Position numbers and translations under genes: made by a program
Notes under the pieces: model-generated
What the model saw: only the letters and a program-made list of their open reading frames with translations
What the model was told of the DNA's origin: nothing
Databases searched by the model: none
DNA from: Bacilli bacterium
GTDB lineage: Bacteria > Bacillota_I > Bacilli_A > ML615J-28 > CAG-698
Length of the DNA stretch: 64,000 nucleotides
Reading direction: 5' to 3'
NCBI GenBank assembly: GCA_017962745.1
Contig: JAGCUR010000002.1
Span: 62,001-126,000, forward strand
Shown: piece by piece, positions 41,957 through 53,715 of the stretch
Layout of the letters: every line of letters starts with the position of its first letter
Position numbering within the stretch: the first letter of the stretch is position 1

Positions 41957-44900
41957 TTGAGCTACAAAGATGTTGTTTATGGTAAAGACCGTGTAAGAAG
42001 AAATTATTCACGTGTGCAAACAAATGTAGAATTACCAAATTTAATTGAAATCCAAACTAAGTCATTTAGTGATTTCATTAGCAATGGTTTGAAAGATTTG
42101 TTCGTTGAAGTGTCTCCAATTAAGGATCACAATGGAAAATTAGAATTGTATTTTGGCGATTTTAGTTTTGATAATCCAGAGTATTCTATTGAAGAAGCTA
42201 AGAAGAACACGAAGAATTACTCTTGCAAACTTAATGTGGATGTAATGTTGAAAAACAATGAAACAGGAGAAATTAAAGAAAATCGTATTTTCTTAGGCGA
42301 TTATCCAAAGATGACTCCTTGGGGTACATTTATCATTAATGGTGCTGAAAGAGTAATCGTTACACAAATCATTCGTTCTGCTGGTGTATTCTTTTCTAAT
42401 GAAGTTGACAAGAAGAGCGGTAAAAAGTTCTATTCTGGTCAAGTAATTCCTACTCGTGGAGCATGGATTGAATACGAACTAGGCAATAAAGATATTTGGT
42501 ATGCAAAAGTTGACCGTTCAAAGAAAATTCCTTTGACTACTTTTTTGCGTGCAATTGGTTTAAGTAAGAACCGTGATTGCAAAGAAATGTTTGGTGATAG
42601 TGAATATCTTCAAAACACTTTCGGCAAAGACGAATCATTTGGTACAGATGATGCCTTAGCTAAGTTATATGACCGTGTACGTCCTGGGGAAAAGAGTACA
42701 CCTGATGGAGCACGTAACTTTTTAGCAAGCCGTCTATTTGATACTAAACGTTATGATTTGGCTAGTGTAGGTCGTTATAAAGTTAATAAGAAATTAGATA
42801 TATTTGCAAGACTTGACTACATCGCTGAAAACTTAGATAACGTTACTTTCAAAAATGATATCACTGTAACTGAGACTGATCCAGATACTGGTGAAATCAC
42901 TGAAAAAGTATTAGTTAAAGCTGGTAGTCCTGTATCTAAAGAAAATGTGGATCTATTACATGAAAACAGAGATGCTCTAAGAAAGACATTTACTTATGAG
43001 CAAATGCTAGAAGGTAATAGTGTAATTTTAGATACTGTAACTGTTGTATTAGAAAATGGTAAAGAAATTAAAGTTGTTGGTAATGATCAAAGAGAAGAAG
43101 CTAACCATATCACTTTATCTGATATCTTAGCATCAACTAGTTATTACATGAACTTACACTTTGGTGTAGGTACATGCGATGACATTGACCATTTAAGCAA
43201 TAGACGTCTTCGTCTAATCGGTGAACTACTTCAAAATCAATTCCGTGTTGGTTTAGCAAAACTAGAAAAGAACGTACGTGATCGTATGTCTACAATTGCT
43301 GATCCAAAGACTGTTAATCCAGAAAACTTGATTAACAACCGTACTTTAACTTCTACAATCAAAGATTTCTTCAGTTCAAGCCAACTTTCACAATTCATGG
43401 ATCAAATTAACCCATTATCTGAGTTAACTCATAAACGTCGTATTTCAGCTTTAGGTGCTGGTGGTCTAACTCGTGATAGAGCCGGATTCGAAGTTCGTGA
43501 CGTTCACGTATCACATTATGGAAGAATTTGTCCAATTGAAACACCTGAAGGTCAAAACATCGGTTTAATTAACTCTATAGCAACATATGCAAGAGCTAAC
43601 CAATATGGATTTATTGAAACTCCATATTTAAGAGTTGAACAAATTGATGGTCATGCAGTTGTTAGAACTGACTTAGAACCTTTATATTTAACAGCAGATA
43701 AAGAAGAAAAATATTATATCGCTCAAGCAAACGTAACACTTAATAAATATGAAAATAGCGAATCAAAGAAAGATGGATTACTAGAAATCGTTGATGAATC
43801 AATTATGGCTCGTTACAATGGTGAAACTGTTGTGTGCGAAAAGAGCAAGATTGGTTTAATGGACGTTTCTCCAAAACAAATTGTAGCAGTATCAACTGCT
43901 TGTATTCCATTCCTAGAACATGACGATGCTAACCGTGCCCTAATGGGTACTAACATGCAACGTCAAGCTATTCCACTATTAAAACCTGAAGCTCCAATCG
44001 TAGCTACCGGTATCGAAGCTAAAGCTGCTAAAGACTCAGGCGTAGCTGTTGTTTGTGAAAACGATGGTGTTGTAGCATATGCGGATGCATTAAAGATTAT
44101 TGTTCAAGAAGACAAAGGATCTTTAAATACATACAATTTAATTAAATACAGCCGTTCTAACCAATCAACTTGTGTTAACCAACGTCCAATCGTTAGTCGC
44201 GGTGAAAGAGTTAAAGCTGGTGACATTTTAGCCGATGGTGCATCAATGGACCGTGGTGAAATGGCATTAGGCCGTAACGTTGTAATCGCCTTTATGACTT
44301 GGAATGGTTATAACTACGAAGATGCTGTAATCATGAGTGAAAGATTAGTTCAAGATGACGTATATACTTCAATTCATATTGAACAATATGAAGTAGAAGC
44401 ACGTGATACTAAACTTGGTAAAGAAGAAATCACTTGTGAATTAGACAATGTTAAGAAAGATGCAATTGCTAATCTTGATGAACATGGTATCGTTAGAATC
44501 GGTGCAGAAGTTAAAGAAAATGATGTGCTTGTTGGTAAAGTTACACCTAAAGGTCAAACTGAACCTACTCCTGAAGATAAATTAGGACAAGTATTATTCT
44601 CTGATAACTCTAAAGACGTTAAGAATACATCATTTGTTGTTCCTCATGGCGGCGGTGGAATCGTTCATCGTATCGATTACTTCAGCCGTGAAAACGGAGA
44701 TGAACTTGATGCTGGCGTTAACCAAAAAGTAAGAATCTTTATCGTTCAAAAACGTAAGATTTCTGAAGGTGATAAGATGTCAGGTCGTCATGGTAATAAA
44801 GGTGTTATCTCACGTATATTACCTCCTGAAGATATGCCATATATGGAAGATGGAACTCCAGTTGATATTATGCTTAACCCACAAGGTGTACCAAGCCGTT

Positions 44901-45517
44901 TAAATATCGGACAAGTATTAGAAGTTCATTTAGGTATGGCAGCTAAGAAGTTAGGTTTACATGTAGCTACACCAGTATTCGATGGTGTTACTAGTGAAGA
45001 CTTAACAGAAATCATGAAAGAAGCTGGCATGGCTCCTGATGGAAAGTGTACTTTAATCGATGGTAGAACTGGTAAACCATTTGATAACAGAATCAATGTT
45101 GGTGTCATGTATATGATCAAGTTAGCCCACATGGTTGACGATAAACTACATGCACGTAGTGATGGCCCATATACGCTAGTTACTCAACAACCTATGGGTG
45201 GTAAAGCTCAAAACGGTGGTCAAAGATTCGGTGAAATGGAAGTTTGGGCCCTTGAAGCATATGGCGCAGCCTACACTCTAAGAGAAATGTTAACTATTAA
45301 ATCAGATGATATCGTTGGTAGAAATAGAGTTTGCAAAGCTATCGTTGATGGCAAACCTATTCCAGAACCAGGTGTCCCTGAAGCATTTAGAGTATTAGTT
45401 AAAGAATTACAATGCTTAGGCTTAAGTGTTAAATTAATTGATAATGAAACAAAAGAAAATGTTGCTAACAAGAGTTTGGTTGAAGAAATCAGTCAAGCTA
45501 TGAGCAACAGAGCATAA
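41957..45517 (+). CDS. rpoB: RNA polymerase beta subunit
   Basis: An 1186-residue beta subunit. Characteristic stretches include [25 protein letters not shown], the rifampicin-region sequences [21 protein letters not shown] and [24 protein letters not shown] and [21 protein letters not shown]. The rifampicin-contact residues look wild type. The start is TTG at 41957: AAGGGGTG is correctly spaced for it, while the in-frame GTG at 41948 is part of that Shine-Dalgarno. It lacks the large lineage insertions of enterobacterial RpoB, as in Firmicutes. rpoC follows after 15 bases. Confidence 0.97.
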   Translation: MSYKDVVYGKDRVRRNYSRVQTNVELPNLIEIQTKSFSDFISNGLKDLFVEVSPIKDHNGKLELYFGDFSFDNPEYSIEEAKKNTKNYSCKLNVDVMLKNNETGEIKENRIFLGDYPKMTPWGTFIINGAERVIVTQIIRSAGVFFSNEVDKKSGKKFYSGQVIPTRGAWIEYELGNKDIWYAKVDRSKKIPLTTFLRAIGLSKNRDCKEMFGDSEYLQNTFGKDESFGTDDALAKLYDRVRPGEKSTPDGARNFLASRLFDTKRYDLASVGRYKVNKKLDIFARLDYIAENLDNVTFKNDITVTETDPDTGEITEKVLVKAGSPVSKENVDLLHENRDALRKTFTYEQMLEGNSVILDTVTVVLENGKEIKVVGNDQREEANHITLSDILASTSYYMNLHFGVGTCDDIDHLSNRRLRLIGELLQNQFRVGLAKLEKNVRDRMSTIADPKTVNPENLINNRTLTSTIKDFFSSSQLSQFMDQINPLSELTHKRRISALGAGGLTRDRAGFEVRDVHVSHYGRICPIETPEGQNIGLINSIATYARANQYGFIETPYLRVEQIDGHAVVRTDLEPLYLTADKEEKYYIAQANVTLNKYENSESKKDGLLEIVDESIMARYNGETVVCEKSKIGLMDVSPKQIVAVSTACIPFLEHDDANRALMGTNMQRQAIPLLKPEAPIVATGIEAKAAKDSGVAVVCENDGVVAYADALKIIVQEDKGSLNTYNLIKYSRSNQSTCVNQRPIVSRGERVKAGDILADGASMDRGEMALGRNVVIAFMTWNGYNYEDAVIMSERLVQDDVYTSIHIEQYEVEARDTKLGKEEITCELDNVKKDAIANLDEHGIVRIGAEVKENDVLVGKVTPKGQTEPTPEDKLGQVLFSDNSKDVKNTSFVVPHGGGGIVHRIDYFSRENGDELDAGVNQKVRIFIVQKRKISEGDKMSGRHGNKGVISRILPPEDMPYMEDGTPVDIMLNPQGVPSRLNIGQVLEVHLGMAAKKLGLHVATPVFDGVTSEDLTEIMKEAGMAPDGKCTLIDGRTGKPFDNRINVGVMYMIKLAHMVDDKLHARSDGPYTLVTQQPMGGKAQNGGQRFGEMEVWALEAYGAAYTLREMLTIKSDDIVGRNRVCKAIVDGKPIPEPGVPEAFRVLVKELQCLGLSVKLIDNETKENVANKSLVEEISQAMSNRA

Positions 45518-45532
45518 GGAGGGGGCGTATCT

Positions 45533-48500
45533 ATGAAAAAATATGAATATATGCAAATAGGTATCGCATCTCCTGAAGAAATTTATGAATGGAGTGGCGA
45601 ATACGGCGAAGTTAAAAACGCTGAAACTATTAACTATCGTACATTCAAACCTGAACCAGGTGGCTTGTTCTGCGAAAGAATTTTCGGTCCACAAAAAGAT
45701 TATCAATGTTACTGTGGAAAGAGCAAGAGAACTACTGAAAAAGGCAAACGATGCGAAAAGTGCGGTGTTGAATTAACTGAAAGCAAAGTTAGACGTGAAC
45801 GTTTAGGTCGTATCGAACTTGCTAGCCCAGTTGTTCATACATGGTTTTATAAAAATAGCCCAAGTAAGATTGCCTTACTTCTTCATAAAAAGTCAAAAGA
45901 GATTGAAGATATCGTTTATTCTGCTTCATTTGTAATCGTTGATCCAGGTGAACTTGGACATGTATTCCATAAAGACCAAATCTTGACTGAACAAGATTTA
46001 CGTCATTTCCAAATCGAATATGGTTACAATAAATTTAAAGCTTTAACTGGAGCTGAAGCTATTAAGTGCATGCTTCATGATTTAGATTTAGATAAATTAA
46101 GTGAAGAATTACATGCGGAATTAAAGAAACCTAAGACTCCAAAGCAAAGCAGAGAACAAATTATCAAGCGATTAGAAGTTGTAGAAGCATTCAGAGGTTC
46201 TGGTAATAAACCAGAATGGATGGTTATGACACGTATTCCAGTGTTACCACCAGACTTACGTCCAATGGTACCACTAGATGGTGGCCGTTATGCTAAGACT
46301 GACTTAAACGATTTATATCGTAGAATTATTACTCGTAATAATCGTTTACGTCGTGAAATTGAAAACTTCTCTCCTTCACAAATCACTAAGAATGAAAAAC
46401 GTCTTATCCAAGAAGCAGTAGATGCTTTAATTGATAATAGTAAGAGAAATCGTCGTGTTGCTGTAAGCAATAACCGTCCTCTTAAGTCTTTATCTGATGT
46501 TTTACGTGGTAAGCAAGGACGTTTCCGTCAAAACTTATTAGGTAAGCGTGTTGACTACTCTGGTCGTAGCGTTATCGCTGTAGGTCCAGATCTACAAATG
46601 TATCAATGCGGTATCCCACGTGAAATGGCATTAATTTTATTTAAACCATTTATCATTAATAAGTTAATGGCAAAGAATGCAACTTTACCTGAAACTGGAG
46701 GCAATCGTATTAGCTCTAAACGTGCTAAAGAAATGATTGAAGAAGGCCATCCAGATGCTATAGAACAAGTTGAAAAGGTAATTGTAGAACATCCAGTTCT
46801 ACTTAACCGTGCTCCAACTTTACATAGACTTGGTATCCAAGCATTCGAACCTAAACTAGTTGAAGGAAAAGCAATTCGTCTTCACCCACTAGTATGTACA
46901 GCCTTCAATGCGGACTTCGATGGTGACCAAATGGCTGTCCATGTACCACTATCTGAAGAAGCACAAGCTGAAGCAAGATTATTAATGTTAGCTTCAAAGA
47001 ATATCTTAGCACCAAAAGATGGTAAACCAATCGTTACACCTGGTCAAGATATGGTTTTAGGTAACTATTATCTTACAATTGAAGATGTATACGATGAAAG
47101 AAATGGCCGTGTATTTAAAGATGCTAAAGAAGTAGAACTAGCTTATGAAAATGATCAAATCTCACTTCACACAAGATTATTCTTACCAGTAAGTAGTTTT
47201 GATAGCACTAGATTTACTGATAAACAAAAAGATATGTACATTTGTACTACATACGGTAAGTTAATATTCAATACTATTTTCCCTAAACATGTAATGAATA
47301 TTGAAACAAATCAAGAATTTGAAGATTTACCATATGTTAATGAAGCTAGCGAAAAGAACTTAACTGTTGGTGTTAATGATCGTTTCTTTGTTCCTAAAGG
47401 AACTAACTTAAAAGAATGGTTAAGTTATTGGTATGATGAATCACATCAAATTGATGCTCTTGATGAAGTTAGAAAAGCTTTAACAAGCGAACAATTTGAA
47501 GAAGTTGAAAAACTTAAAGATGGCGATGCTAAGATTAAACTTGCTTCAAAGTTTAATTCTAAATTAAGCGATAAAGTATTAAGAGAAGCATTTGATACAA
47601 AATGGTTGATTCCTCACCCATTCAAGAAGAAATTCTTAGGTGTTGTAATCGCTGAAGTATTTAAACGCTTTAAGCTAGCAGAAACATCTAAAGTTCTAGA
47701 TAGAATGAAAGATTTAGGCTTCAAGTATTCTACAGTTTCTGGTATCACAGTTTCAGTATATGATATTGAAAATGTTGCTACAAAGAAAGAAAAGATTGCG
47801 GAAGCTGATGCTAAGATTGCTGAACTTAATGATTGGTATGACATTGGTGAAATGACTGCTAAAGAAAAGAGCCGTCATACAATCGAAATTTGGAAACAAA
47901 CTAAGGAATCATTAAAGAAAGATATTCAAAAAGAAATGAATAAGCACTACATTGATAACCACATCTATTTGATGGGTGATAGTGGTGCCCGTGGTAATAT
48001 TGATAACTACGTACAACTTTCTGGTATCCGTGGTATTATGGCTAAGCCTAATGGTGAAGAAAGTGATATCCCAATTAAAGCTTCATTCCGTGAAGGTTTA
48101 ACAATGGCCGAATTCTTCACATCAAGCCATGGTTCTAGAAAAGGTTCTACCGATACAGCTTTAAAGACAGCTGAATCTGGTTACTTAACAAGACGTTTAG
48201 TTGACGTTAGCCAAGAAGTTGTTGTTAGAGAAGATGATTGTGGAACTGATCAAGGTATCGATGTTTACGAATTATATAATGAAAAAGAAAAGAAACAAAT
48301 CGAATCATTATATGATCGTATTTGCGGAAGATTCGCTAATGAAGATGTAGTTGATCCTAATACTGGTGAAGTTATTGTTAAGAAAGGTGAATTCATTAGT
48401 GACAGCTTAGCTGGTAAGATTTGTGATGCAGGCATTAAGAAAGTTAACATTCGTAGCTTACTTACATGTACATGCAAGAACGGCGTATGCGTTAAATGTT

Positions 48501-49498
48501 ACGGTGCCGACTTATCTACTCGTGAAGTAGTAGAAAAGGGCGAAACTGTAGGTATTATTGCCGCTCAATCTATCGGTGAACCTGGTACCCAATTAACAAT
48601 GAGAACATTCCACTCAGGTGGTGTTGCCGGTGGTGATGATATCACTCAAGGTTTACCTCGTATTCAAGAATTATTTGAAGCAAGAGAACCAAAAGGTAAA
48701 GCAATCATTAGTGAAACTGATGGTGTTATAGAATCAGTTACTGAAGAAAAAGACCATCGTTACTTAATTAAGATTTGTCATGAATATGCAGACCCATCTG
48801 CTCCTCAAGATAGGATTAAAGAAATTAAGTCTTACTTGACAGATAGCCGTAAAGTGCCACTTGTAAAAGTTGGTGATAGCGTTAAAGCCGGCGATAAGCT
48901 TACTGAAGGTCTAATTCATCCAAAAGAATTATTAAGAGTAACTAACGTAGTAGAAGTAGCTAACTATATCTTATTAGAAGTACAAAAAGTATATAGCAGC
49001 CAAGGTGTAGGCATTGCCGATAAACATATCGAAATCATCATTAAACAAATGCTTCAAAAAGTAGTAGTTGTTAATGAAGGTGATACTGATTTATTACCAG
49101 GTGCTAACCTATCTAAAGCTGAATTATACGAAATCTATAAAGATTGCTTAGCTAATGGTAAACAACCTCCAGTTGTTAAACCAGTAATCTTTGGTATTAC
49201 AAGATCATCACTAAAGAGTGATTCATTCTTGTCTGCTGCATCATTCCAAGAAACAACTCGTATCTTAACTGAAACAGCTATCCGTGGTAAGAAAGACCCA
49301 CTAGAAGGATTAAAAGAAAACTTAATCATCGGTGGATTAATTCCTGCCGGAACTGGTGCAATTGAAATTAACGAGGATGCTCTTGTAAAACATTGTGATG
49401 AAGAATGTGATTGTGGATGCGAACATGACCACGATCATGAAGAAAATCATGATGATGAAGACTATCCTGAAGTAGATGAAAATGCTATTTTAGGTTAA
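45533..49498 (+). CDS. rpoC: RNA polymerase beta' subunit with an added Cys/His-rich acidic tail
   Basis: A 1321-residue beta' subunit. The N-terminal zinc site (CYCG and CEKC) precedes the active-site loop NADFDGDQMAVH; the second zinc site appears as CTCKNGVCVKC, and the trigger loop as GTQLTMRTFHSGG. The core ends near residue 1280, then a tail of about 35 residues begins at His1287 and contains four Cys, five His and many Asp/Glu (CDEECDCGCEHDHDHEEN). Such a tail is not part of normal RpoC and could bind metal. AAGGAGG precedes the ATG. A terminator closes the operon. Confidence 0.97.
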   Translation: MKKYEYMQIGIASPEEIYEWSGEYGEVKNAETINYRTFKPEPGGLFCERIFGPQKDYQCYCGKSKRTTEKGKRCEKCGVELTESKVRRERLGRIELASPVVHTWFYKNSPSKIALLLHKKSKEIEDIVYSASFVIVDPGELGHVFHKDQILTEQDLRHFQIEYGYNKFKALTGAEAIKCMLHDLDLDKLSEELHAELKKPKTPKQSREQIIKRLEVVEAFRGSGNKPEWMVMTRIPVLPPDLRPMVPLDGGRYAKTDLNDLYRRIITRNNRLRREIENFSPSQITKNEKRLIQEAVDALIDNSKRNRRVAVSNNRPLKSLSDVLRGKQGRFRQNLLGKRVDYSGRSVIAVGPDLQMYQCGIPREMALILFKPFIINKLMAKNATLPETGGNRISSKRAKEMIEEGHPDAIEQVEKVIVEHPVLLNRAPTLHRLGIQAFEPKLVEGKAIRLHPLVCTAFNADFDGDQMAVHVPLSEEAQAEARLLMLASKNILAPKDGKPIVTPGQDMVLGNYYLTIEDVYDERNGRVFKDAKEVELAYENDQISLHTRLFLPVSSFDSTRFTDKQKDMYICTTYGKLIFNTIFPKHVMNIETNQEFEDLPYVNEASEKNLTVGVNDRFFVPKGTNLKEWLSYWYDESHQIDALDEVRKALTSEQFEEVEKLKDGDAKIKLASKFNSKLSDKVLREAFDTKWLIPHPFKKKFLGVVIAEVFKRFKLAETSKVLDRMKDLGFKYSTVSGITVSVYDIENVATKKEKIAEADAKIAELNDWYDIGEMTAKEKSRHTIEIWKQTKESLKKDIQKEMNKHYIDNHIYLMGDSGARGNIDNYVQLSGIRGIMAKPNGEESDIPIKASFREGLTMAEFFTSSHGSRKGSTDTALKTAESGYLTRRLVDVSQEVVVREDDCGTDQGIDVYELYNEKEKKQIESLYDRICGRFANEDVVDPNTGEVIVKKGEFISDSLAGKICDAGIKKVNIRSLLTCTCKNGVCVKCYGADLSTREVVEKGETVGIIAAQSIGEPGTQLTMRTFHSGGVAGGDDITQGLPRIQELFEAREPKGKAIISETDGVIESVTEEKDHRYLIKICHEYADPSAPQDRIKEIKSYLTDSRKVPLVKVGDSVKAGDKLTEGLIHPKELLRVTNVVEVANYILLEVQKVYSSQGVGIADKHIEIIIKQMLQKVVVVNEGDTDLLPGANLSKAELYEIYKDCLANGKQPPVVKPVIFGITRSSLKSDSFLSAASFQETTRILTETAIRGKKDPLEGLKENLIIGGLIPAGTGAIEINEDALVKHCDEECDCGCEHDHDHEENHDDEDYPEVDENAILG

Positions 49499-49505
49499 AA
49501 TGATA

Positions 49506-49537
49506 GGTAATTACGCGTGCGTAATTACCTTTTCTTT
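49506..49537 (+). terminator. terminator of rpoB-rpoC
   Basis: A perfect 11-bp stem, GGTAATTACGC (49506-49516) with GCGTAATTACC (49519-49529), and a T-rich tail. The two-base centre means the terminal pairs would open to form a loop. Confidence 0.8.
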
Positions 49538-49643
49538 TGCTTTTTTTTGATTAAAGCATTATACTAATATAGTAATGAATAGAAAAATAAGTATTATTTA
49601 TTGTTTTTAATAGGAAATATTTATTTAATAAATAGGAGTAAGA

Positions 49644-50438
49644 ATGAAGAAAATTAGTGAAAAAAAGATCTTTTTCCTCGATATGGATGGAACCATCTAT
49701 CATGAATCTAAATTAATCGATGGTGCCAAAGAGTTTTTTGAGATATTAGTTGAGAGAAATATTGATTATATTTTCTTAACAAATAACTCTTCAAAGAACA
49801 ATGATACATATTTAAACAAGTTAAAAGGTTTTAATATTCCTTGTAAAATGGAAAATATTTATACTTCCGTTGATGCTACAATCGATTATTTAAAGAAATA
49901 TGATAATCCAGTAGTATACCTAGTTGGTACAAATGATTTCTATTTAGCGTTAGCTAAACATTATAATGTAAAGACAGGACCATATTATGATCATGTAGAT
50001 GTGGTTGTAATTGGTTTTGATACAGAACTTACTTATGAAAAGTTAAGATGCGCTACTTGGCATTTAGAAAATGGGGTAGACTACATTGCAGCAAACCCAG
50101 ATCTACGATGTCCAATCGAAGATGGCAGATATATTCCAGACTGTGGAACATTAATATATATGTTTGAAGCAACAACTGGTAGAAAGCCATTTGTCATTGG
50201 CAAGCCTAGAAGTTATATGATTGATGCGCTTTTAGAAAAATATGGTTATGCTAAAGATGATGCAGTAGTCATTGGTGATAGGCTATATACTGATATAATG
50301 GTTGGAATTAATGCCGGTGTTGATCAAATATGCGTATTGAGCGGTGAAACTACACTTGATGATTTAAATAAATGGGAATATAAACCAACCTACATTATGA
50401 ATTCAATTAAAGATGTAGCAGATAAATTTAAAGAATAA
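49644..50438 (+). CDS. HAD-IIA family sugar phosphatase (NagD/AraL-like)
   Basis: A 264-residue HAD phosphatase: motif I is FLDMDGTIYHE near residue 11, motif II is FLTNNSS, a C2 cap follows, and the last motifs are KPRSYMIDALLEKYG and VIGDRLYTDIMVG. Members dephosphorylate small sugar or nucleotide phosphates such as p-nitrophenyl phosphate analogues in vitro; the natural substrate is unclear. AGGAG precedes the ATG. It lies between rpoC and rpsL, where Bacillus has an L7Ae-like gene, and is separated from both by its own terminator/promoter context. Confidence 0.88.
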   Translation: MKKISEKKIFFLDMDGTIYHESKLIDGAKEFFEILVERNIDYIFLTNNSSKNNDTYLNKLKGFNIPCKMENIYTSVDATIDYLKKYDNPVVYLVGTNDFYLALAKHYNVKTGPYYDHVDVVVIGFDTELTYEKLRCATWHLENGVDYIAANPDLRCPIEDGRYIPDCGTLIYMFEATTGRKPFVIGKPRSYMIDALLEKYGYAKDDAVVIGDRLYTDIMVGINAGVDQICVLSGETTLDDLNKWEYKPTYIMNSIKDVADKFKE

Positions 50439-50448
50439 AATTAAAGTG

Positions 50449-50477
50449 TTGACAAAAAGCATTAAAAAGAATATAAT
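50449..50477 (+). promoter_or_regulatory. promoter of rpsL-rpsG-fusA
   Basis: Consensus TTGACA at 50449-50454 and TATAAT at 50472-50477 with a 17-base spacer. Confidence 0.88.
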
Positions 50478-50494
50478 GCAATAGGTATTTAGAA

Positions 50495-50527
50495 AGATAT
50501 GGTTTTGGGGTTCCAAAACCATTATCT
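50495..50527 (+). promoter_or_regulatory. hairpin in the rpsL leader
   Basis: AGATATGGTTTTGG (50495-50508) pairs with CCAAAACCATTATCT (50513-50527) with one bulge and a GGTT loop. No T run follows, so it is not a terminator; it may take part in autoregulation of the str operon. I do not recognise it as a named leader. Confidence 0.5.
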
Positions 50528-50593
50528 TGTGAAATATTGATACGCCAGGAAATGTGGCAAATAATTATGATTATTAATATGAAAGGAGAAAAT

Positions 50594-51004
50594 ATGCCTA
50601 CAATTAATCAATTAGTTAGAAATTCACGTGAATCAAAGACTTCAAAGTCTAAATCACCTCATTTAGGAATTGGTTACAATACTTTACAAAAGAAGTACAC
50701 TAATGTCCAATCTCCTCAAAAGCGTGGTGTTTGTACTCGTGTAACTGTTATGACTCCTAAAAAGCCTAACTCAGCTATACGTAAGTATTGCCGTGTACGT
50801 TTATCTAATGGAATTGAAGTAACTGCTTATATTCCAGGAATTGGTCATTTGCTTCAAGAACACAGTGTAGTTTTAATTCGTGGCGGTCGTGTTAAAGACC
50901 TTCCAGGTGTACGTTATCATGTTATCCGTGGTACATTAGATGCGACTGGTGTTAAGAACAGAAAACAAGCCCGTTCTAAATACGGTGCAAAAAGAGAAGA
51001 TTAA
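50594..51004 (+). CDS. rpsL: 30S ribosomal protein S12
   Basis: A 136-residue protein with the S12 motifs [30 protein letters not shown] and [13 protein letters not shown]. The lysines in PKKPNS and VKDLPG, where streptomycin-resistance changes occur, are the wild-type residues. S12 controls decoding accuracy at the A site. The ATG at 50594 has AAAGGAGA upstream; the ORF could extend upstream only through the leader. First gene of the str operon. Confidence 0.97.
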   Translation: MPTINQLVRNSRESKTSKSKSPHLGIGYNTLQKKYTNVQSPQKRGVCTRVTVMTPKKPNSAIRKYCRVRLSNGIEVTAYIPGIGHLLQEHSVVLIRGGRVKDLPGVRYHVIRGTLDATGVKNRKQARSKYGAKRED

Positions 51005-51038
51005 TCAATAAAATATTTTAACGAAAGGAGGGAACATT

Positions 51039-51509
51039 ATGCCACGTAAAGGACATGTTCCAAAAAGAAAAGTATTACCAGATCCAATATATAATAGTCC
51101 AATTGTTACTAGATTAATCAATAATATCATGTTGGACGGTAAAAAAGGTGTTGCACAAGAAATTTTATACGGTGCTTTTGAAAGAATCGAAAAACAAACT
51201 GGTCGCCCTGCACTAGATGTATTCAATGAAGCACTAGCAAATATTACACCTCAATTAGAAGTTCGTGCTCGTCGTATTGGTGGTGCTAACTACCAAGTAC
51301 CATGCGAAGTTAGACCTGAAAGAAAGATGACTTTAGCCTTAAGATGGTTAACTCAATATTCTAGACTTCGTAAGGAAAAGACAATGGAAGAACGTTTAGC
51401 AAATGAGATCTTAGATGCAGCTCAAGGTTTAGGCGCATCTGTTAAGAAACGTGATGATACTCATAGAATGGCTGAATCTAATAAAGCATTCGCACATTAT
51501 CAATGGTAA
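51039..51509 (+). CDS. rpsG: 30S ribosomal protein S7
   Basis: A 156-residue protein, the usual length, with [51 protein letters not shown] and the end KAFAHYQW. S7 starts assembly of the 30S head and in many bacteria represses the str operon. AAAGGAGG precedes the ATG. Confidence 0.97.
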   Translation: MPRKGHVPKRKVLPDPIYNSPIVTRLINNIMLDGKKGVAQEILYGAFERIEKQTGRPALDVFNEALANITPQLEVRARRIGGANYQVPCEVRPERKMTLALRWLTQYSRLRKEKTMEERLANEILDAAQGLGASVKKRDDTHRMAESNKAFAHYQW

Positions 51510-51547
51510 TCATCTAATAAAAATATTAAGAAAAGGAGATATGATTT

Positions 51548-53614
51548 ATGCCTCGTGAAATAGCATTAGCAAATGTACGAAACATAGGTATTATGGCTCA
51601 TATCGATGCTGGAAAAACAACTGTTACTGAAAGAATTCTATTCCATGCAGGCAAAATTCATAAAATGGGTGAAACCCATGATGGAGCTAGCCAAATGGAC
51701 TGGATGGAGCAGGAAAAGGAAAGAGGAATTACAATTACTTCCGCTGCCACAACTGCTTATTGGAAAGGTAATCGTATTAACATTATTGATACTCCCGGCC
51801 ATGTAGACTTTACAGTAGAAGTATCTAGATCTTTGAGGGTTCTAGATGGTGCTGTAACAGTATTGGATGCTCAAGCAGGGGTTGAACCTCAAACAGAAAC
51901 TGTTTGGCATCAAGCGACTGAATATAAAGTTCCAAGAATTGTTTTAGTTAATAAAATGGATAAAACTGGTGCTGATTTCAATTATTCAGTTGCATCTTTA
52001 GGTAAAAGATTAGGTGCCAAAGCATTTCCTATTCAAATGCCGATTGGCTCTGAAGCAACATTCACTGGAATTATCGATCTAGTTTGTATGAAAGCTTATC
52101 ATTTTAATGGCGATCCTGATGAGAACTTTTCAGAAATCGCAATCCCTGATTATCTAATGGATGAAGCATTAGCTAAAAGGGATGAATTAATATCAGCGGT
52201 TGCTGATTATGATGATGATCTATTAATGCAATACTTAGATGGATGTGAAATTGATATTGACTTATTCAAAAATGCCATTAGAAAAGCTACTTTAAGCGTT
52301 GAATTCTTCCCTGTGCTTTGCGGAAGCGCATTTAAAAATAAAGGCTTAAAGCTAGTACTTGATGCAGTAGTTGATTACTTACCATCACCACTAGATGTTG
52401 CTAGTATGATGGGAACAAATGCGAGAGGTGATGAAGTTGAAATCATCGCTGATGATAATAAAGGCTTCGCTGCTTTAGCATTTAAAGTAATGACTGACCC
52501 ATTCGTTGGTAAGTTAACATTCTTTAGAGTATATTCAGGCACATTAGAAAGTGGAAGTTATGTATATAATTCCACAAAAGATAAAAAAGAACGAATCGGC
52601 CGTATTCTTCAAATGCATGCGAACAATCGTACGGAGATTAAAGAAGTTCATGCTGGTGATATCGCTGCCGCAGTTGGTTTAAAAGATACAACTACTGGTG
52701 ATACATTATGTAGCGAAAACCACAAAGTAATCTTAGAAAAGATTGTCTTCCCAGAACCTGTCATTTCGGTTGCTATTGAGCCAAAAACAAAAGGTGACCA
52801 AGACAAGATGGGCGTTGCACTTGCAAAACTAGCCGAAGAAGATCCAACATTTAGAACTCATACCGACATGGAAACTGGTCAAACAATAATCTCAGGAATG
52901 GGTGAACTTCACCTTGATATTATTGTAGACAGAATGAAACGTGAGTTTAGAGTAGAAGCCAATGTTGGTAAACCACAAGTATCGTATCGTGAAACAATTA
53001 AATCGATGGGCGAAGTCCAAGGTAAATTTGTTCGTCAATCTGGTGGTCATGGCCAATATGGTGATGTATGGATCAGATTCGAACCAAATCCTGGTAAAGG
53101 ATTTGAGTTTGTTGATGCTATAGTTGGTGGTGTAGTTCCTAGAGAATACATTCCAGCTGTACAGAAAGGATTAGAGGCCGCAATAACTAATGGTAACTTA
53201 GCTGGATATCCAACAATTGATATCAAAGCTACATTATTTGACGGTAGTTATCATGAAGTGGATTCAAGCTCTGTTGCGTTTGAAGTCGCTGCTTCAATGG
53301 CATTTAAAGCCTCAGCTCAAAAGTGTCAACCTATTTTACTAGAACCGATTATGAGTGTAGAAGTACTAGTACCTGATGAATATTTAGGTAGCGTAATTGG
53401 TGACTTAACTAGTAGAAGAGGAACAATTGAAGGGCAAGATAGTCATGGACATGTACAAAGCGTTAAAGCTTTAGTTCCACTATCTAATATGTTCGGTTAC
53501 GCAACAGCTCTAAGAAGTAATACTCAAGGACGTGGAAACTATACTATGCAATTTAATAAGTATAAAGAATGTCCTAAGAGTATTGCTGATGAAGTTATTA
53601 AGGCTCGTTCTTAA
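51548..53614 (+). CDS. fusA: elongation factor G
   Basis: A 688-residue translocation GTPase. G1 is [10 protein letters not shown]2 lies in [12 protein letters not shown]3 is DTPGHVDF, and G4 is NKMDK. Domains II to V follow, with the domain IV segment [28 protein letters not shown]. It moves tRNAs and mRNA after peptide bond formation. Length is standard. AAGGAGATATG precedes the ATG at 51548. Confidence 0.97.
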   Translation: MPREIALANVRNIGIMAHIDAGKTTVTERILFHAGKIHKMGETHDGASQMDWMEQEKERGITITSAATTAYWKGNRINIIDTPGHVDFTVEVSRSLRVLDGAVTVLDAQAGVEPQTETVWHQATEYKVPRIVLVNKMDKTGADFNYSVASLGKRLGAKAFPIQMPIGSEATFTGIIDLVCMKAYHFNGDPDENFSEIAIPDYLMDEALAKRDELISAVADYDDDLLMQYLDGCEIDIDLFKNAIRKATLSVEFFPVLCGSAFKNKGLKLVLDAVVDYLPSPLDVASMMGTNARGDEVEIIADDNKGFAALAFKVMTDPFVGKLTFFRVYSGTLESGSYVYNSTKDKKERIGRILQMHANNRTEIKEVHAGDIAAAVGLKDTTTGDTLCSENHKVILEKIVFPEPVISVAIEPKTKGDQDKMGVALAKLAEEDPTFRTHTDMETGQTIISGMGELHLDIIVDRMKREFRVEANVGKPQVSYRETIKSMGEVQGKFVRQSGGHGQYGDVWIRFEPNPGKGFEFVDAIVGGVVPREYIPAVQKGLEAAITNGNLAGYPTIDIKATLFDGSYHEVDSSSVAFEVAASMAFKASAQKCQPILLEPIMSVEVLVPDEYLGSVIGDLTSRRGTIEGQDSHGHVQSVKALVPLSNMFGYATALRSNTQGRGNYTMQFNKYKECPKSIADEVIKARS

Positions 53615-53652
53615 TAATAGAAAACAATTGGCAATTGTTTAATTTTAAACTC

Positions 53653-53681
53653 TTGCAATTTTAAATAAGATAAAATATAAT
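53653..53681 (+). promoter_or_regulatory. promoter of tuf
   Basis: TTGCAA at 53653-53658 and TATAAT at 53676-53681 with a 17-base spacer, so tuf has its own promoter besides possible read-through from fusA. Confidence 0.8.
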
Positions 53682-53715
53682 TAAGTATGTATGATATTTA
53701 AGGGAGGAAAATTAA

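Noticed and set aside
53622-53640. Inverted repeat AAACAAT/ATTGTTT between fusA and tuf as a terminator
   Set aside because: The stem is short and AT-only and is followed by a weak T tract, so read-through is likely; not called.
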